Positions 25,686-33,673 of a stretch of 64,000 nt of DNA are shown in pieces. Numbering within the stretch: position 1 is the first letter of the stretch; each line of letters begins with the position of its first letter. The stretch spans positions 3,844,001-3,908,000 of the forward strand of contig NZ_CP037953.1 of NCBI RefSeq assembly GCF_009756665.1, written 5' to 3'. The translations under genes and the position numbers were made by a program. The notes below the pieces were generated by a model. That model searched no databases. It was not told the DNA's origin and was given only the letters and a program-made list of their open reading frames with translations. This DNA is from Permianibacter aggregans. GTDB taxonomy: Bacteria > Pseudomonadota > Gammaproteobacteria > Enterobacterales > Permianibacteraceae.

Positions 25686-26027
25686 ATGCTGGATAGCGAA
25701 GCAAAACAATGGGGTATGTTCATCCACTTCAGTATTCTGGCCGGGTATGCGGTGCCGCTGGCCGGGCTGATTGTGCCGATCGTCATGTGGCTGATGAAAA
25801 AGGATGAACATTATCTGGTGGACCAACATGGCAAGAATGTTGTCAACTGGCTGATCAGTCTGTTTATTTACGGCGTCATTTCACTGATTCTGGTTTTCGT
25901 TGGTATTGGCGTGATCCTGCTATGGCTACTGGCGATTTTGAATATTCTTTTTGCCATCGTTGGAGGATTGAAGGCTTCCAACGGTGAAGTCTGGGCTTAT
26001 CCGTTTACGATTCGCGTGTTGAGGTAA
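25686..26027 (+). CDS. DUF4870 family membrane protein
   Basis: A 113-aa inner-membrane protein matching the DUF4870 pattern: an N-terminal WGMFIHFSILAGYAVPLAGLI helix, a polar turn MKKDEHYLVDQHGKNVVNW, and two further hydrophobic helices. The HGKNVVNW motif is diagnostic for the family. Function is unknown. It stands alone between uvrB and a bidirectional terminator shared with bamD. The ribosome binding site is AGGAG, 7 bases upstream of the ATG. Confidence 0.85.
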   Translation: MLDSEAKQWGMFIHFSILAGYAVPLAGLIVPIVMWLMKKDEHYLVDQHGKNVVNWLISLFIYGVISLILVFVGIGVILLWLLAILNILFAIVGGLKASNGEVWAYPFTIRVLR

Positions 26028-26047
26028 CTCGGTTAATAACGCCGCAA

Positions 26048-26078
26048 TAAAAAAGCCCCGCAATGCGGGGCTTTTTTA
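26048..26078. terminator. Bidirectional Rho-independent terminator
   Basis: The stem GCCCCGC / GCGGGGC has a 3-base loop and is flanked by A6 on the left and T6 on the right. It serves the DUF4870 gene on the plus strand and bamD on the minus strand. Confidence 0.9.
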
Positions 26079-26088
26079 TTATCGGTGA

Positions 26089-26853
26089 TTAGTCGATGTC
26101 GGCAACACGATTTGGATAATTGTGCGCCAACACCTTGCGGGATTCGTTGGCCAACTCCGTCATGCCGAGCTTTTCATAGCTTTCTACCATGATAATCAGT
26201 GCTTCCGGCGTATTGGCCGCACCTGGGAAATGTTCGATGACATTGCGGGCGCGGTTGGCGGCGGCCAACCACGCTTCGCGCTTGATGTAGTAATCGGCAA
26301 CATGCAGTTCGTGCGCAGCCAGGCGATCGCGAAGGTAAACCATGCGTTGCCGGGCATCGGCTGCGTAGGGACTGTCTGGGTAACGCTTGATCAACTCGGC
26401 AAAGTCGCCAAACGCTTTTGAGGCGGTGCTGGCATCACGCTGCGAGAGTTCTGCCGCGAAGGCTTCGCGCAGAAAACCCAGTTCCGAATAGAAGTGCACC
26501 AAGCCTTTCATGAAATAGACATAGTCCAAGTGTGAATGGCGCGGATTTTGGCGAATGAAACGGTCGGCGGCGCTGACGGCCGATTCAGTGTCGTTGTTCT
26601 GATAGTAAGCGTAAATCAGGTCAAGTTGGGCTTGTTGTGAGAAGGCTCCGAACGGATACAGCGAGTCGAGGCGCTCCAGTTTTTCCACGGCAGTGCGCCA
26701 ATTGCCGACTTTCATCGAGCTTTGCGCTTCGGTGTAAAGCTGCTGGGCGGATTGCTCTTTGCGGCGCTGTTCGTGCGCTTCGCGGCTGGTGGCACAGCCG
26801 GACAGGATCAGGACGGCGAGGACAACAACAACGGAAAACTTCTTTATCAACAT
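26089..26853 (-). CDS. bamD: Outer membrane protein assembly factor BamD (lipoprotein)
   Basis: BamD/ComL (254 aa), an outer-membrane lipoprotein of the BAM complex that inserts beta-barrel proteins. MLIKKFSVVVVLAVLILSGC is a signal peptide ending in a lipobox, with the acylated Cys at about residue 20. Tetratricopeptide-like repeats follow, with SLYPFGAFSQQAQLDLIYAY and IRQNPRHSHLDYVYFMKGL typical of BamD. The start at 26853 was chosen because it places the basic signal-peptide residues first. An upstream in-frame ATG at 26892 adds 13 non-signal residues. It is divergent from rluD, as in E. coli. Confidence 0.94.
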   Translation of the reverse strand: MLIKKFSVVVVLAVLILSGCATSREAHEQRRKEQSAQQLYTEAQSSMKVGNWRTAVEKLERLDSLYPFGAFSQQAQLDLIYAYYQNNDTESAVSAADRFIRQNPRHSHLDYVYFMKGLVHFYSELGFLREAFAAELSQRDASTASKAFGDFAELIKRYPDSPYAADARQRMVYLRDRLAAHELHVADYYIKREAWLAAANRARNVIEHFPGAANTPEALIIMVESYEKLGMTELANESRKVLAHNYPNRVADID

Positions 26854-26920
26854 GCGACCAATCTTCGCTGGGTTGCTAGAATAGCGGCCCATTCTATAGA
26901 AGCCGGTCCGTTAGCGCACC

Positions 26921-27916
26921 ATGTCAGAGCCCTCGGCAAAAAAATACACAGAAGAACGCATTTCTCGGGAACTTTTCGCCGAGGCGGATGCGTTTGGTCA
27001 GCGAATAGACGTATTTCTGGCCGCCCAATTGCCGGATTTTTCCCGCTCGCGCCTGCAGGAGTGGATTAAGGAAGGTTGCGTTCGCATCAATGGCCAGGTG
27101 GTCGACAAACCGCGTGAAAAGCTGATGGGCGGCGAACAAATCCAAATCGACGCCCAGCTGGAAGTGCAGAGTGGTGATGTCGGCCAGGACCTCGACCTTG
27201 ATGTCGTTTATGAAGACGAAGCGATGCTGATCGTCAATAAACCAGTCGGTCTGGTGGTCCATCCGGCGCCCGGTCATCGTGACGGCACGCTGGTCAATGC
27301 TTTGCTGCATCACGCGCCGGAACTGCAGTTGTTACCGCGTGCCGGCTTGGTTCATCGTATCGACAAGGACACCTCCGGCCTGCTGGTCGTGGCCCGTACC
27401 CCGGAAACCCATACGCTGTTGGTTCGGGCCTTATCGAAGCGCGCCTTTTTGCGTGAATACGATGCCATCGTGCACGGCTTGGTTATTGCCGGCGGCACCG
27501 TCGATGCTGCCATTGGTCGCGACCCCGGCAATCGTCAACAAATGGCCGTTGTCGAGGAAATGGGACGCGAGGCGGTCACCCATTACCGGGTCGTCGAGCG
27601 TTTCCGTGCTCACACCCATATCAAGTGCCGTCTGGAAACCGGCCGCACCCATCAAATCCGCGTGCATATGAATCACGCCGGTTTTCCGCTGTTAGGCGAC
27701 CCAACTTATGGCGGCCGCCAGAAGCTGTTGGCCAAGGCTGATCCGGCCGTGGTCGATGCCTTGAAACAATTCCGCCGACAGGCTCTGCACGCGGCCCGCC
27801 TGGGTCTGGAACATCCATTGACCGGCGAATTCATGGAATGGGAAGCGCCATTACCGTCAGACATGGTCAATCTGATGGCGTTGCTACGCAAAGATCGCGA
27901 AGACAAAGATTACTGA
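26921..27916 (+). CDS. rluD: 23S rRNA pseudouridine synthase RluD
   Basis: RluD (331 aa) makes pseudouridines 1911, 1915 and 1917 in helix 69 of 23S rRNA. The N-terminal S4 RNA-binding domain (about residues 25-90, with RLQEWIKEGCVRINGQVV) is followed by the RluA-family catalytic motif HRIDKDTSGLLVVART with the essential Asp. GRTHQIRVHMNHAGFPLLGD is the second family signature. It is divergent from bamD and overlaps the next start by one base (TGATG), in the conserved bamD-rluD-pgeF-clpB order. Confidence 0.96.
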   Translation: MSEPSAKKYTEERISRELFAEADAFGQRIDVFLAAQLPDFSRSRLQEWIKEGCVRINGQVVDKPREKLMGGEQIQIDAQLEVQSGDVGQDLDLDVVYEDEAMLIVNKPVGLVVHPAPGHRDGTLVNALLHHAPELQLLPRAGLVHRIDKDTSGLLVVARTPETHTLLVRALSKRAFLREYDAIVHGLVIAGGTVDAAIGRDPGNRQQMAVVEEMGREAVTHYRVVERFRAHTHIKCRLETGRTHQIRVHMNHAGFPLLGDPTYGGRQKLLAKADPAVVDALKQFRRQALHAARLGLEHPLTGEFMEWEAPLPSDMVNLMALLRKDREDKDY

Positions 27917-28665
27917 TGAACGAGCGTTCTGCCTCGCTGATTGCCGCTGACTGGCCGGCGCCGCCAAATGTTCATGCTTTTGCCACGACCCGTTTGGGTG
28001 GATTCAGTGCCGGCGCCTTTGCCGGCCTGAATTTGGCCGAGCATGTTGGCGACGAGTCGACGCACGTGGCGCAGAATCGGCGGTGGTTGCGTGATGCGCT
28101 GAATCTGCCGGCCGAACCACATTGGTTGCAGCAGGTGCATGGGGGCGATTGTGCTCGTCTACCGGGCGAGGCTCGAAAGGCTGACGCCGCCTTCACGGAA
28201 ACAACCGGGCAGGTCTGCGCCGTCATGACCGCTGATTGTTTACCGGTGCTGTTCTGCGATCAAAAAGGTTCCTGGGTGGCGGCCGCGCATGCCGGCTGGC
28301 GCGGCTTGGCAACTGGCGTGCTGGAGAACACCATCGCCAGTTACCCCGGCAGTCCGGAACATCTGATGGCCTGGTTCGGTCCGGCCATTGGCCCAAAGGC
28401 CTTTGAGGTGGGGCCGGAAGTTCGCCAGGCATTTATCGGCCAAGATGTGGCTTCCGAAGCGGCGTTTGAAAAAGGGGCAGGTGATCGGTATTTTGCCGAC
28501 CTTTTCCAACTGGCTCGGCTGCGGCTTCAGGCTGCTGGCGTTATGGCGGTTTATGGTGGCGGTCTCTGCACCTATAGCGATCCTGAGCGGTTTTTTTCCT
28601 ACCGGCGTGATGCCGTCACCGGCCGACAAGCCAGTTTGATTTGGATGGGAGCACCTGAACGTTGA
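27916..28665 (+). CDS. pgeF: Multicopper-oxidase-like purine nucleosidase / peptidoglycan editing factor PgeF (YfiH)
   Basis: A YfiH/PgeF-type laccase-domain protein (249 aa). The metal-site residues are visible in LQQVHGGDCARL (His), MTADCLPVLFCD (Cys) and AAAHAGWRGLATGV (His). GPAIGPKAFEVGPEVRQAF is another family block. In E. coli it keeps peptidoglycan precursors correct by hydrolysing UDP-MurNAc-L-Ser, and homologues act on purine nucleosides. The start ATG shares a base with the rluD stop. A longer open frame from 27838 lies inside rluD and is unlikely to be used. Confidence 0.93.
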   Translation: MNERSASLIAADWPAPPNVHAFATTRLGGFSAGAFAGLNLAEHVGDESTHVAQNRRWLRDALNLPAEPHWLQQVHGGDCARLPGEARKADAAFTETTGQVCAVMTADCLPVLFCDQKGSWVAAAHAGWRGLATGVLENTIASYPGSPEHLMAWFGPAIGPKAFEVGPEVRQAFIGQDVASEAAFEKGAGDRYFADLFQLARLRLQAAGVMAVYGGGLCTYSDPERFFSYRRDAVTGRQASLIWMGAPER

Positions 28666-29342
28666 TGGCGTTGTTGTTAGCGGCAGCTTTGTTTACTGCT
28701 TGGCTGGCGTTTGGCCTGCATCGCAACGAAGTGAACTGGGGCTCGTGGTGGACCAATGCCATCGATGGCTGGGTACGCTGGTTTGCCCGCTGGTATCACC
28801 GGCTCGACGGCGACCGTATCGAGCTGCCGGAGCAGGGTGGGATTTTGCTGGCTGCCAACCATCTGTCCGGGCTTGACCCGTTCCTGTTGATATCGATGTG
28901 CAACCGGCCGCTGCGCTTTCTGATCGCCGAAGAAGAATACAACCGCTTCGGGCTGCGTTGGCTGTTTCGCGCCGCCGGTTGCATTCCGGTCGATCGCGGT
29001 GGCCGCACTGACGCCGCGTTTCGCTCGGCAGTGCGGGCGTTGCGCAATGGCGAAGTGATTGCGCTGTTTCCGCATGGCCGCATTTATCTGGATGACCAGC
29101 CGGAATCGCGGGTCAAACCAGGCGTGCTGCGCCTGGCGCAGCTATCGCGTTGCCCTATCGTGCCGGTGCGCCTGCAGGGCGTGAAAGGCGTCGGTACCGT
29201 TGTCAGTTCGGTGTTTCTGCGTAGCCACGCCAACGTCAAAGTGATGCCGACGATCGATGCCGAAATCACCGAGCACCATGATATGCGTCAACAATTGGGC
29301 GAGCTTTTGCTGGGCCGCCGCCTTGAAATATCGCTGGAATAA
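28665..29342 (+). CDS. PlsC-like lysophospholipid acyltransferase
   Basis: A 225-aa acyltransferase. An N-terminal hydrophobic helix is followed by [13 protein letters not shown], the H-x4-D catalytic motif of glycerolipid acyltransferases. [15 protein letters not shown] comes next, and then [10 protein letters not shown] in the place of the usual FPEGTR block, so the normal Glu is a His here. [19 protein letters not shown] completes the fold. It probably acylates a lysophospholipid at the inner membrane. The acceptor is unknown. TGATG overlap with pgeF. Its last codons contain the -35 element of the clpB heat-shock promoter. Confidence 0.85.
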   Translation: MALLLAAALFTAWLAFGLHRNEVNWGSWWTNAIDGWVRWFARWYHRLDGDRIELPEQGGILLAANHLSGLDPFLLISMCNRPLRFLIAEEEYNRFGLRWLFRAAGCIPVDRGGRTDAAFRSAVRALRNGEVIALFPHGRIYLDDQPESRVKPGVLRLAQLSRCPIVPVRLQGVKGVGTVVSSVFLRSHANVKVMPTIDAEITEHHDMRQQLGELLLGRRLEISLE

Positions 29343-29350
29343 CCACATCT
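29322..29350 (+). promoter_or_regulatory. Sigma-32 (heat-shock) promoter for clpB
   Basis: CTTGAAA, 14 bases, then CCACATCT, against the sigma-32 consensus CTTGAAA-N13-15-CCCCATNT: a perfect -35 and 7 of 8 at -10. The predicted transcription start is near 29357. The -35 lies inside the end of the acyltransferase gene. Confidence 0.8.
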
Positions 29351-29352
29351 TT

Positions 29353-29378
29353 CCTCGTAGATAAACTTCCCTACGAGG
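29353..29378 (+). promoter_or_regulatory. Hairpin covering the clpB ribosome binding site
   Basis: CCTCGTAG (29353-29360) pairs perfectly with CTACGAGG (29371-29378) across a 10-base loop. The right arm contains the Shine-Dalgarno sequence GAGG of clpB, 8 bases before its ATG. In a transcript carrying the whole hairpin the site would be masked, as in an RNA thermometer. Confidence 0.55.
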
Positions 29379-29386
29379 ATATCCTC

Positions 29387-31963
29387 ATGCGTATGGATCG
29401 ACTGACCAGCAACCTGCAATTGGCGCTGGCGGATGCGCAATCGATTGCGCTCGGACGCGATCACCAGATGATCGAGCCCGTCCATATTTTTCAGGCACTG
29501 CTGAATCAGGACACCGGCACCGTTCGGTTATTGCTGGAGCGGGTTGGCGTCAATATCAATTCGCTGCGTTCACAGCTGGCGGAATTGCTCGACCGCTTGC
29601 CAAAAGTGTCCGGCAGTGAAGGCGATGTGCATCTGTCGAATGATGCCGGCCGTTTGCTGAATATCTGCGACAAGCTGGCTCAGCAGCGCAAAGACGCCTA
29701 CATCTCTTCCGATGTTTTTCTGATCGCGGCGGCCGACGACAAAGGTGCGCTCGGCGATTTACTGCGCAAGCTGGGTTTGCGTAAAGAGGCGCTGGAAAAG
29801 GCTATTGATGAAGTGCGTGGTGGCCAGAAAGTCGAAGATCCGAACGCCGAAGAAAATCGCCAGGCTTTGGAAAAATACACGATTGATTTAACGGCGAGAG
29901 CCGAGCGGGGCAAGCTCGATCCGGTCATTGGTCGCGACGATGAAATTCGCCGGACCATTCAGGTATTGCAGCGTCGCACCAAGAACAACCCGGTGCTGAT
30001 CGGCGAACCCGGCGTCGGTAAAACCGCGATTGTCGAAGGCTTGGCCCAGCGCATCGTCAACGGCGAAGTGCCGGAAGGGCTGAAGCGCAAACGAGTGCTG
30101 TCGCTCGATATGGGCGCGCTGATTGCCGGTGCGAAATTCCGTGGTGAGTTCGAAGAGCGCCTGAAAGCGGTGCTCAATGATCTGGCGAAACAGGAAGGCC
30201 AGATCATTCTGTTTATTGATGAACTGCATACGATGGTCGGTGCCGGCAAAGCCGAAGGCTCGATGGATGCCGGCAATATGCTCAAGCCGGCGCTGGCGCG
30301 CGGTGAGTTGCATTGTGTTGGCGCCACAACGCTCGATGAATACCGCAAATACGTCGAGAAAGATGCCGCACTCGAACGTCGCTTTCAGAAAGTATTGGTT
30401 GATGAACCGACGGTGCAGGACACCATCGCTATTTTGCGCGGCTTGAAAGAACGTTACGAAGTGCACCATGGCGTGGAAATTACCGATGACGCCATTGTCG
30501 CCGCCGCGACGTTGTCGCATCGCTATATTTCCGATCGGCAACTGCCTGATAAGGCCATTGATCTGATGGACGAAGCCGCCAGCCAAATCCGCATGGAAAT
30601 CGACTCGAAACCGGAATCAATGGACCGGCTCGAACGCAAACTGATTCAGCTGAAAATCGAACGCGAAGCGCTGAAAAAAGAAACGGACGCCAATGCTCGT
30701 AAACGCCTGGAAGCGTTGGAAGATGACATCAAGAAGTTGGAGCGCGAATTTGCCGAGTTGAATGAAGTCTGGGTCGCCGAGAAAGCCGCCGTACAAGGTT
30801 CGAAATCGATCAAAGCCGATCTGGAGCGTGCCCGCCAGGATCTGGAAACGGCGCGTCGCGCCGGTGATTTGACCCGGATGTCAGAGTTGCAGTACGGCCG
30901 CATTCCGGAGCTGGAGCGCAAACTTGATATGGCCGCGCAAGCGGAAATGCAGCACATGAAACTGCTGCGCAATAAAGTCTCCGATACCGAAATTGCCACC
31001 GTTGTTTCACGCTGGACTGGTATTCCGGTCTCGAAAATGCTCGAAGGTGAGCGCGACAAATTGCTGCGCATGGAAGAAGCGCTGCATCAGCGTGTCATTG
31101 GCCAGGATGAAGCCGTCAATGCGGTGGCCAATGCCGTGCGACGTTCGCGCGCCGGTCTTGCTGATCCGAACAGACCTAACGGTTCGTTTTTGTTCCTCGG
31201 TCCAACCGGCGTCGGTAAAACCGAATTGTGCAAATCGCTGGCCTCGTTTCTGTTCGATACCGAGGAAGCGATTGTCCGTATCGACATGTCTGAATTCATG
31301 GAAAAGCATGCGGTCGCCCGTTTGATTGGCGCGCCTCCGGGATATGTGGGTTACGACGAAGGTGGTTATCTGACTGAGGCCGTACGTCGCCGTCCGTACT
31401 CGGTCGTGCTGTTCGATGAAGTCGAAAAAGCCCATCCGGATGTGTTCAACGTATTGTTGCAGGTGTTGGAGGACGGTCGCTTGACTGACGGCCAGGGCCG
31501 CACCGTCGATTTTCGTAATACGGTTGTGGTCATGACCTCGAACCTCGGTTCGGATTTGATCATGGAATATGCCGGCAAGTCGCACGAAGAATTGAAGTCG
31601 ATGTTGATGGATGTCATCGGTAAATTTTTCCGTCCGGAATTCATCAATCGCATTGATGACGTCGTCGTGTTCCACGCCCTGCAGCAGGAGCACATCATCC
31701 ATATCGCCGAACTGCAGATTGAACGCCTGAAGCGTCGTTTGGCAGATCACGATATGTCGATGAACCTGACTGACGAAGCGCTGAAACACTTGGCTGAGGC
31801 CGGTTCTGACACGGTATTCGGTGCGCGGCCATTGCGTCGAGCGATTCAGCAACTGGTCGAAAATCCGCTGGCGCAGCTGATGTTGTCAGGCCGCTTTGTC
31901 AAAGGCGATTCAATCGTTGTTGATGTTGCGCCGGATGGACTGACGTTTAACAAACCATCATGA
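29387..31963 (+). CDS. clpB: ATP-dependent disaggregase ClpB
   Basis: ClpB (858 aa, full length), a hexameric AAA+ chaperone that pulls proteins from aggregates together with DnaK. The N-terminal Clp repeat domain covers residues 1-145. The first ATPase has [18 protein letters not shown] and [14 protein letters not shown]. The coiled-coil middle domain (about residues 405-525) distinguishes ClpB from ClpA. The second ATPase has [14 protein letters not shown]. The start ATG follows GAGGATATCCTC. Heat-shock control is supported by the sigma-32 promoter upstream. Confidence 0.97.
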   Translation: MRMDRLTSNLQLALADAQSIALGRDHQMIEPVHIFQALLNQDTGTVRLLLERVGVNINSLRSQLAELLDRLPKVSGSEGDVHLSNDAGRLLNICDKLAQQRKDAYISSDVFLIAAADDKGALGDLLRKLGLRKEALEKAIDEVRGGQKVEDPNAEENRQALEKYTIDLTARAERGKLDPVIGRDDEIRRTIQVLQRRTKNNPVLIGEPGVGKTAIVEGLAQRIVNGEVPEGLKRKRVLSLDMGALIAGAKFRGEFEERLKAVLNDLAKQEGQIILFIDELHTMVGAGKAEGSMDAGNMLKPALARGELHCVGATTLDEYRKYVEKDAALERRFQKVLVDEPTVQDTIAILRGLKERYEVHHGVEITDDAIVAAATLSHRYISDRQLPDKAIDLMDEAASQIRMEIDSKPESMDRLERKLIQLKIEREALKKETDANARKRLEALEDDIKKLEREFAELNEVWVAEKAAVQGSKSIKADLERARQDLETARRAGDLTRMSELQYGRIPELERKLDMAAQAEMQHMKLLRNKVSDTEIATVVSRWTGIPVSKMLEGERDKLLRMEEALHQRVIGQDEAVNAVANAVRRSRAGLADPNRPNGSFLFLGPTGVGKTELCKSLASFLFDTEEAIVRIDMSEFMEKHAVARLIGAPPGYVGYDEGGYLTEAVRRRPYSVVLFDEVEKAHPDVFNVLLQVLEDGRLTDGQGRTVDFRNTVVVMTSNLGSDLIMEYAGKSHEELKSMLMDVIGKFFRPEFINRIDDVVVFHALQQEHIIHIAELQIERLKRRLADHDMSMNLTDEALKHLAEAGSDTVFGARPLRRAIQQLVENPLAQLMLSGRFVKGDSIVVDVAPDGLTFNKPS

Positions 31964-32063
31964 CTTTGATCGAGTGCGATTCGTCCAACCGTAGTTGTCG
32001 AATATGGACGCTTGCCGCGGTCAGATAAGCTGAACGGTGTTGAGCTCAAATAGTCGGTCGACC

Positions 32064-32097
32064 GCAACGCCTGTGAGACTTTTCTCACAGGCGTTGC
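32064..32097. repeat. Perfect 15-bp inverted repeat after clpB
   Basis: GCAACGCCTGTGAGA and its exact complement TCTCACAGGCGTTGC are separated by CTTT. No T-run follows, so it is not a textbook terminator, though a stem this strong could end or stabilise the clpB mRNA. It sits 100 bp after the clpB stop and before the sRNA region. Confidence 0.75.
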
Positions 32098-32166
32098 CGA
32101 GAATATCGCAAACTTGTGAGGGACACTCGCCTGCTATTGGAGCGGGTTCATGACTAAATGATTGAA

Positions 32167-32182
32167 TGTAAAGAGATTTCCA
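32167..32182 (+). promoter_or_regulatory. Possible GacA-type upstream activating site
   Basis: TGTAAA-GAGA-TTTCCA is an imperfect palindrome (5 of 6 arm pairs) that matches the layout TGTAAG-N4-CTTACA of the GacA/UvrY box found upstream of rsmX/Y/Z. It lies about 85-100 bp before the first GGA hairpin. Recognised by eye only. Confidence 0.35.
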
Positions 32183-32249
32183 AACTTGGTTCGATTTGGT
32201 AAGTCGCCGTGCGCAAAACACGGATGGTGAAGATTCGGCGTCTAGTCGA

Positions 32250-32408
32250 TTAGCATGCACACGTTGCCTAGGACGGCACAGGGAGTGACAACAGGAGGTT
32301 GTCAGTCAACGGAGTGACGGCAGGGAGCCTGCGCTTGACCAGGAAGGGAACCTGAAATCTCAGGGCATGAGCGATATAGAAGGGGCGATCAGAAGATCGC
32401 CCCTTTTT
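32250..32408 (+). ncRNA. CsrB/RsmZ-like CsrA-sequestering small RNA
   Basis: A non-coding stretch with repeated GGA motifs in hairpin loops. The stems are TGCC/GGCA around TAGGAC (32265-32278), CAC/GTG around AGGGA (32277-32287), TGACAAC/GTTGTCA around AGGAG (32286-32304), GTCA/TGAC around ACGGAG (32305-32318), GCAGG/CCTGC around GAG (32320-32332), and CAGG/CCTG around AAGGGAA (32340-32354). A strong terminator follows. This is the architecture of RsmX/Y/Z and CsrB/C, which titrate the translational regulator CsrA/RsmA. The 5' end is approximate because no clear -10/-35 was found. Confidence 0.8.
32382..32408 (+). terminator. Rho-independent terminator of the sRNA
   Basis: The perfect 9-bp stem GGGGCGATC / GATCGCCCC has loop AGAA and is followed by TTTTT. 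It ends the sRNA about 47 bp before the DUF502 gene. Confidence 0.92.
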
Positions 32409-32454
32409 CGTTTGCTATAGTGTGCGCCCTTGCTGCCACAACAATAGTTGGTCC

Positions 32455-33114
32455 ATGAACGAAAACAAGCCGTTACCGGAGCTAGAGCAACCCAAACCGA
32501 TTCGCGACAACATCATTATCGGATTGGTGGCATTGTTGCCGATTACCATACTCGTGTTCTTTTTCCGTTGGCTTTATTTGACCACCACGGAACTGATTAG
32601 CCCGTTGACACAGCTTGTTGTTGGCTGGCTCAGTGTCGGCGCGTGGTTTGCCGATATTTTTGTGCTGGCTGTTCTGATTGCTTTTTTGTTTTGTGTTGGC
32701 CTTTTGGTACGCACTCGCCTTGGTGCATTTTTCGGTGAGTTGATTGGTCGTTATCTGCTGGCCAAACTGCCAGGCTATCGGCTGGTCAAGGAAACCATTG
32801 CCCAGTTCATTCGTACGGACAAAGCCAGTCCGTTTTCCAAGGTCGCCGTTGTCAAATTTTACGGCGAAGATGTAGGCGCGACCGCATTCGTCACAGCCGA
32901 GCATGAAAATGGTTATGTCACGGTGTTTGTGCCGACCGGTCCGAACCCGACCAGCGGCCTGATGTTCCATGTGCCGGCGCACCGTGTGGTTGTGTTGAGC
33001 GATATCCCGGTTGATATGGCGATGAGAACGGTGATTGGCTGCGGGGTCGGGGCTCAGCCCATCGTCAATGCGGCATTCGCGCCGATAATCACGGGCCAAT
33101 CTGGAAAAGTGTAA
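32455..33114 (+). CDS. DUF502 family inner-membrane protein
   Basis: A 219-aa protein with two transmembrane helices (about residues 22-45 and 62-85), a LAKLPGYRLVKETIAQF segment and a C-terminal soluble part with FVPTGPNPTSGLMFHVP, all characteristic of DUF502. Function is unknown. The start ATG at 32455 gives the normal family N-terminus. A longer open frame from 32422 starts in the sRNA terminator tail. It probably needs its own promoter, since the sRNA terminator lies directly upstream. Confidence 0.88.
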   Translation: MNENKPLPELEQPKPIRDNIIIGLVALLPITILVFFFRWLYLTTTELISPLTQLVVGWLSVGAWFADIFVLAVLIAFLFCVGLLVRTRLGAFFGELIGRYLLAKLPGYRLVKETIAQFIRTDKASPFSKVAVVKFYGEDVGATAFVTAEHENGYVTVFVPTGPNPTSGLMFHVPAHRVVVLSDIPVDMAMRTVIGCGVGAQPIVNAAFAPIITGQSGKV

Positions 33115-33288
33115 AAAAATGTTGATTCGGTCGTTGTAATGCGGTGGTCCAGCCTTTACCATTTTGGCGCTGCATTGAGAAGCCATCATCAAAGATGACC
33201 GGAGTTCGTTAAGCCGTCCGATCATTTTTGAGATGGCTTCTAGTTCCCTATTTTGTGGCATTTTTTTCTTACTCGAGGCAGAAAAACC

Positions 33289-33576
33289 ATGAAGACCCTG
33301 AATATTCTCGCTATTGCCGCTGCAATCGCCGCTCTGGCTGCTTGCAACCAACAAGAACAAGCTCCGGCTGAACAAGCTGCTCCAGCCGCTGAACAAGCTG
33401 CTCCAGCCGCTGAACAAGCTGCCGAGCAAGCTGCTCCGGCTGCCGAAGAAGCTGCTCCAGTAGTTGAAGAAGCCGCTCCGGCCGCTGAAGAAGCTGCTCC
33501 GGTAGCTGAAGAAGCTGCTCCGGCCGCTGAAGAAGCCCCAGCCGAAGAAAAGCCGGCTGAAGGCGAAGGCCAGTAA
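33289..33576 (+). CDS. Small Ala/Pro/Glu-repeat lipoprotein
   Basis: A 95-aa predicted lipoprotein. MKTLNILAIAAAIAALAAC is a signal peptide with lipobox LAAC. After the Cys nearly the whole chain is a repeated EQAAPAAE / EEAAPVAE unit, very acidic and without Lys until the last residues, so it is likely an extended, unfolded tether or spacer. The DNA repeats too (units of about 24-27 bases), so copy number may vary between strains. Function unknown. An in-frame ATG at 33253 would spoil the signal peptide. It is followed by a terminator. Confidence 0.8.
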   Translation: MKTLNILAIAAAIAALAACNQQEQAPAEQAAPAAEQAAPAAEQAAEQAAPAAEEAAPVVEEAAPAAEEAAPVAEEAAPAAEEAPAEEKPAEGEGQ

Positions 33577-33620
33577 TGGTCTGGGCGCAGAGCTCAAGGC
33601 TCTGCGCTTCGCTGAATTGA

Positions 33621-33647
33621 AAAAGGCTACCGATAGGTAGCCTTTTT
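33621..33647. terminator. Bidirectional Rho-independent terminator
   Basis: GGCTACC / GGTAGCC around GATA, with A4-5 before and T5 after. It ends the small lipoprotein gene on the plus strand and the mmsA operon on the minus strand. Confidence 0.88.
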
Positions 33648-33673
33648 ATTGCTGATGCGTTCAACGCTTCCGC

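Noticed and set aside
31007-31852. 281-codon minus-strand frame inside clpB
   Set aside because: Antisense shadow of the second ATPase domain of clpB.
32021-32260. 79-codon minus-strand frame in the clpB-DUF502 gap
   Set aside because: No ribosome binding site or recognisable protein; it runs through the 15-bp hairpin and the region upstream of the sRNA, so the space is better explained as noncoding.
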